Positions 62,460 through 64,000 of a DNA stretch of 64,000 nucleotides are shown here, piece by piece (within the stretch, counting starts at the first letter, position 1; every line of letters begins with the position of its first letter). The position numbers were made by a program, and so were the translations under genes. The notes beneath the pieces are model-generated. The model was not told the DNA's origin and searched no databases. It saw only the letters and a program-made list of their open reading frames with translations. The stretch comes from Phyllobacteriaceae bacterium (GTDB lineage: Bacteria; Pseudomonadota; Alphaproteobacteria; Rhizobiales; Rhizobiaceae): positions 1-64,000 of the forward strand of contig PAPF01000016.1 of the NCBI GenBank assembly GCA_002708825.1, read 5' to 3'.

Positions 62460-62540
62460 GCAGAGGACAATAATCCTATTTATGTCGCACCGCAACCCTG
62501 AATAGGTATATTATCCTACACCATACGGACGCAGCCTGCC

Positions 62541-62771
62541 TCAGAAATCGATGGCGAGGCCCTTGACCTCCCAGTCGCCATAACGCACCGGCTCCTTGCC
62601 CCCGCGCCCGCCAAGCTCCTTCGGCCGGACCCGCTCCGCCGCCTCGTAGGCCTCGCGGCGTTCCTCGGCTTCTTTCAGCGCCCGCTGCGCCGCTGGCGGC
62701 AGATCCTCGAAGCGGCGGCGCTTCGGGCCGCCGTTGTCCGCGTCATCGATGGTTCCGCCAGCTTGTGCCAT
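62541..62771 (-). CDS. DUF1674 protein, SdhAF4-like succinate dehydrogenase assembly factor
   Basis: The protein ends RPKELGGRGGKEPVRYGDWE followed by VKGLAIDF, the signature of DUF1674/SdhAF4. In mitochondria this factor binds flavinated SdhA and limits oxidant damage before SdhB joins; a similar role is inferred here. ATG 62771 (AGGA 5 nt upstream) gives 76 residues; ATG 62792 is also possible. It is divergent from htpX. Confidence 0.85.
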   Translation of the reverse strand: MAQAGGTIDDADNGGPKRRRFEDLPPAAQRALKEAEERREAYEAAERVRPKELGGRGGKEPVRYGDWEVKGLAIDF

Positions 62772-62914
62772 GTCTGTCCTGCGGTCGGTCATGATCTTCA
62801 CCGTCTTCGCGCCACCCGGGGCTCGTGCGCGATTGAAGTTGTGCTTTTGCCTCCCCATCATATAAGCCACAACACCGCGCGGATCGACCCCCGCGCCTGC
62901 TTCGGAGTGCCACG

Positions 62915-63937
62915 ATGAACATGATGAAGACTGCCATGCTGCTGGCCGCCATGACCGCGCTCTTCATGGGCATGGGCTTCCTGATCGGCGGTTCCACCGG
63001 CATGGTCATCGCCTTTGTCATAGCCGCCGGCATGAACCTGTTTTCCTACTGGAATGCCGACCGGATGGTGCTGTCCATGCATCATGCCCGCGAGGTGGAC
63101 GAGGCGAGCGCGCCGGAATTCCATGCCCTGGTGCGCGACCTGGCGGACAATGCCGGCCTGCCGATGCCGAAGGTCTATATCATCGACAATCCGCAACCCA
63201 ACGCCTTCGCCACCGGCCGCAACCCTGAAAACGCCGCCGTGGCCGCGACCACCGGCCTGCTGAACGCCTTGTCGCGCGACGAGGTCGCCGCTGTCATGGC
63301 CCATGAACTCGCCCACGTGGAGCATCGCGACACGCTGATCATGACCGTGACGGCCACCATTGCCGGCGCCATTTCCATGCTCGGCAACTTCGCTTTCTTC
63401 TTCGGCGGCAACCGCGACAACAACAACCCGCTCGGCTTTGTCGGCGTGCTCGCGGCGATGATCGTCGCGCCCTTCGCCGCCATGCTGGTTCAGATGGCCA
63501 TCAGCCGGACCCGCGAATATGCCGCCGACCGGCGCGGCGCGGAAATCTGCGGCCGGCCCGAATGGCTTGCTTCCGCACTGGAAAAGATCGCCATGGGCGC
63601 CCATGCCATCCCCAACGAGGATGCCGAGCGCAATCCCGCCACGGCGCACCTGTTCATCATCAATCCCCTGTCCGGCCAGAACATGGACAACCTGTTCTCC
63701 ACGCACCCGGACACCGGCAACCGCATCGCCGCATTGATGGATCTCGCCGGCGATCCCGGCTTCGCGCCCGCCGCCGGCCCGGCAACGCAAAATGCCCGCA
63801 CGCCACCGGCGCCGTGGGGTAGGCGCACCGCGCCCGACACGCCTCCGGCAGCCCCGCGCCGCAACCCGGGCCGCGTTCCGACAATCAGGCGGGACGGTGA
63901 CGGCGGTGGAAGCGACAACCGGGGGCCCTGGTCTTGA
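62915..63937 (+). CDS. htpX: Membrane zinc metalloprotease HtpX
   Basis: The 340-residue protease has two N-terminal helices, the zinc site HELAH (130-134), two more membrane helices (about 145-195) and a third ligand in [14 protein letters not shown]. It degrades misfolded membrane proteins with FtsH. The C-terminal 55 residues are Pro/Arg-rich and disordered, longer than in E. coli. Its stop overlaps the presumed next gene. Confidence 0.97.
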   Translation: MNMMKTAMLLAAMTALFMGMGFLIGGSTGMVIAFVIAAGMNLFSYWNADRMVLSMHHAREVDEASAPEFHALVRDLADNAGLPMPKVYIIDNPQPNAFATGRNPENAAVAATTGLLNALSRDEVAAVMAHELAHVEHRDTLIMTVTATIAGAISMLGNFAFFFGGNRDNNNPLGFVGVLAAMIVAPFAAMLVQMAISRTREYAADRRGAEICGRPEWLASALEKIAMGAHAIPNEDAERNPATAHLFIINPLSGQNMDNLFSTHPDTGNRIAALMDLAGDPGFAPAAGPATQNARTPPAPWGRRTAPDTPPAAPRRNPGRVPTIRRDGDGGGSDNRGPWS

Positions 63938-64000
63938 CGGCGAACCGCAGGCAACGTTCCGCGCCGCAGGCAAGACCGGCAGCCTCGTCCGAAGCCGCGG
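63934..64000 (+). CDS. rsmB: Probable 16S rRNA (cytosine-C5) methyltransferase start (cut by window edge)
   Basis: A frame opens with TTG at 63934, overlapping the htpX stop by 4 nt, and runs to the edge as [22 protein letters not shown]. The basic, Ala/Pro-rich start and the htpX-rsmB order of Rhizobiales suggest rsmB. No diagnostic motif is in view. Confidence 0.4.
   Translation, partial: MTANRRQRSAPQARPAASSEAA

Overview
The window reads as a chromosomal segment of a high-GC alphaproteobacterium, most likely Rhizobiales (Hyphomicrobiales). Pointers are the block rplU-rpmA-GNAT-obgE-proB-proA-nadD-rsfS-rlmH-envC-ctpA-deacetylase-rppH facing atpHAGDC, an L21 protein with a C-terminal helix-hairpin-helix extension, an Irr-type iron-control box between hemP and bfd, and an atpD with an Ala/Lys-rich N-terminus. 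No prophage, CRISPR array or rRNA operon is visible. The only mobile DNA is the tail of an IS5-family element at the left edge.

Layout. 1-8.99 kb: IS tail, then a signalling locus. It holds a six-TM histidine kinase interrupted by an in-frame amber codon, an alpha-oxoamine-synthase-type PLP enzyme resembling the CqsA/LqsA autoinducer synthases, a second intact six-TM kinase, a REC-GGDEF-EAL response regulator, and a membrane PAS protein with a degenerate GGDEF and an intact EAL domain. This looks like an alpha-hydroxyketone-type quorum-sensing circuit wired to cyclic di-GMP, and it is the most unusual part of the window. 9.0-14.6 kb: an MmgE/PrpD protein, then an iron module (hemP, bfd, bfr, Irr box) and a P2-type cation ATPase. 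14.7-17.2 kb: a MarR regulator divergent from a MobA-like aromatic hydroxylase, with paired inverted operators between them. 17.1-26.5 kb: a regulated catabolic cluster (TetR, flavin monooxygenase, BASS transporter, epimerase, SDR, GntR, acyl-CoA synthetase, ThDP enzyme, peroxiredoxin) with substrate unknown.

26.6-43.7 kb: tRNA-Ser(CGA) and the conserved housekeeping block: ribosomal proteins, Obg GTPase, proline and NAD synthesis, ribosome silencing, envelope hydrolase control, RNA pyrophosphohydrolase and the F1 part of ATP synthase. 43.9-47.9 kb: an accessory pocket of small membrane or secreted proteins, an XRE regulator and a potassium-channel-like protein with a zinc ribbon. 47.9-57.2 kb: priA, tal, a hybrid kinase, lptE, leuS and yggS.

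57.3-64 kb: acetate activation and uptake (acsA, DUF4212 subunit, sodium/solute symporter). This is followed by a tiny 21-codon ORF whose Shine-Dalgarno matches the 16S rRNA tail over 14 nt, then a secreted nuclease, an SdhAF4-like protein, htpX and probably the start of rsmB. Many genes in the cluster regions overlap by 1-4 nt, suggesting translational coupling. Long open frames antisense to real genes are common because of the high GC at third codon positions and were not annotated.
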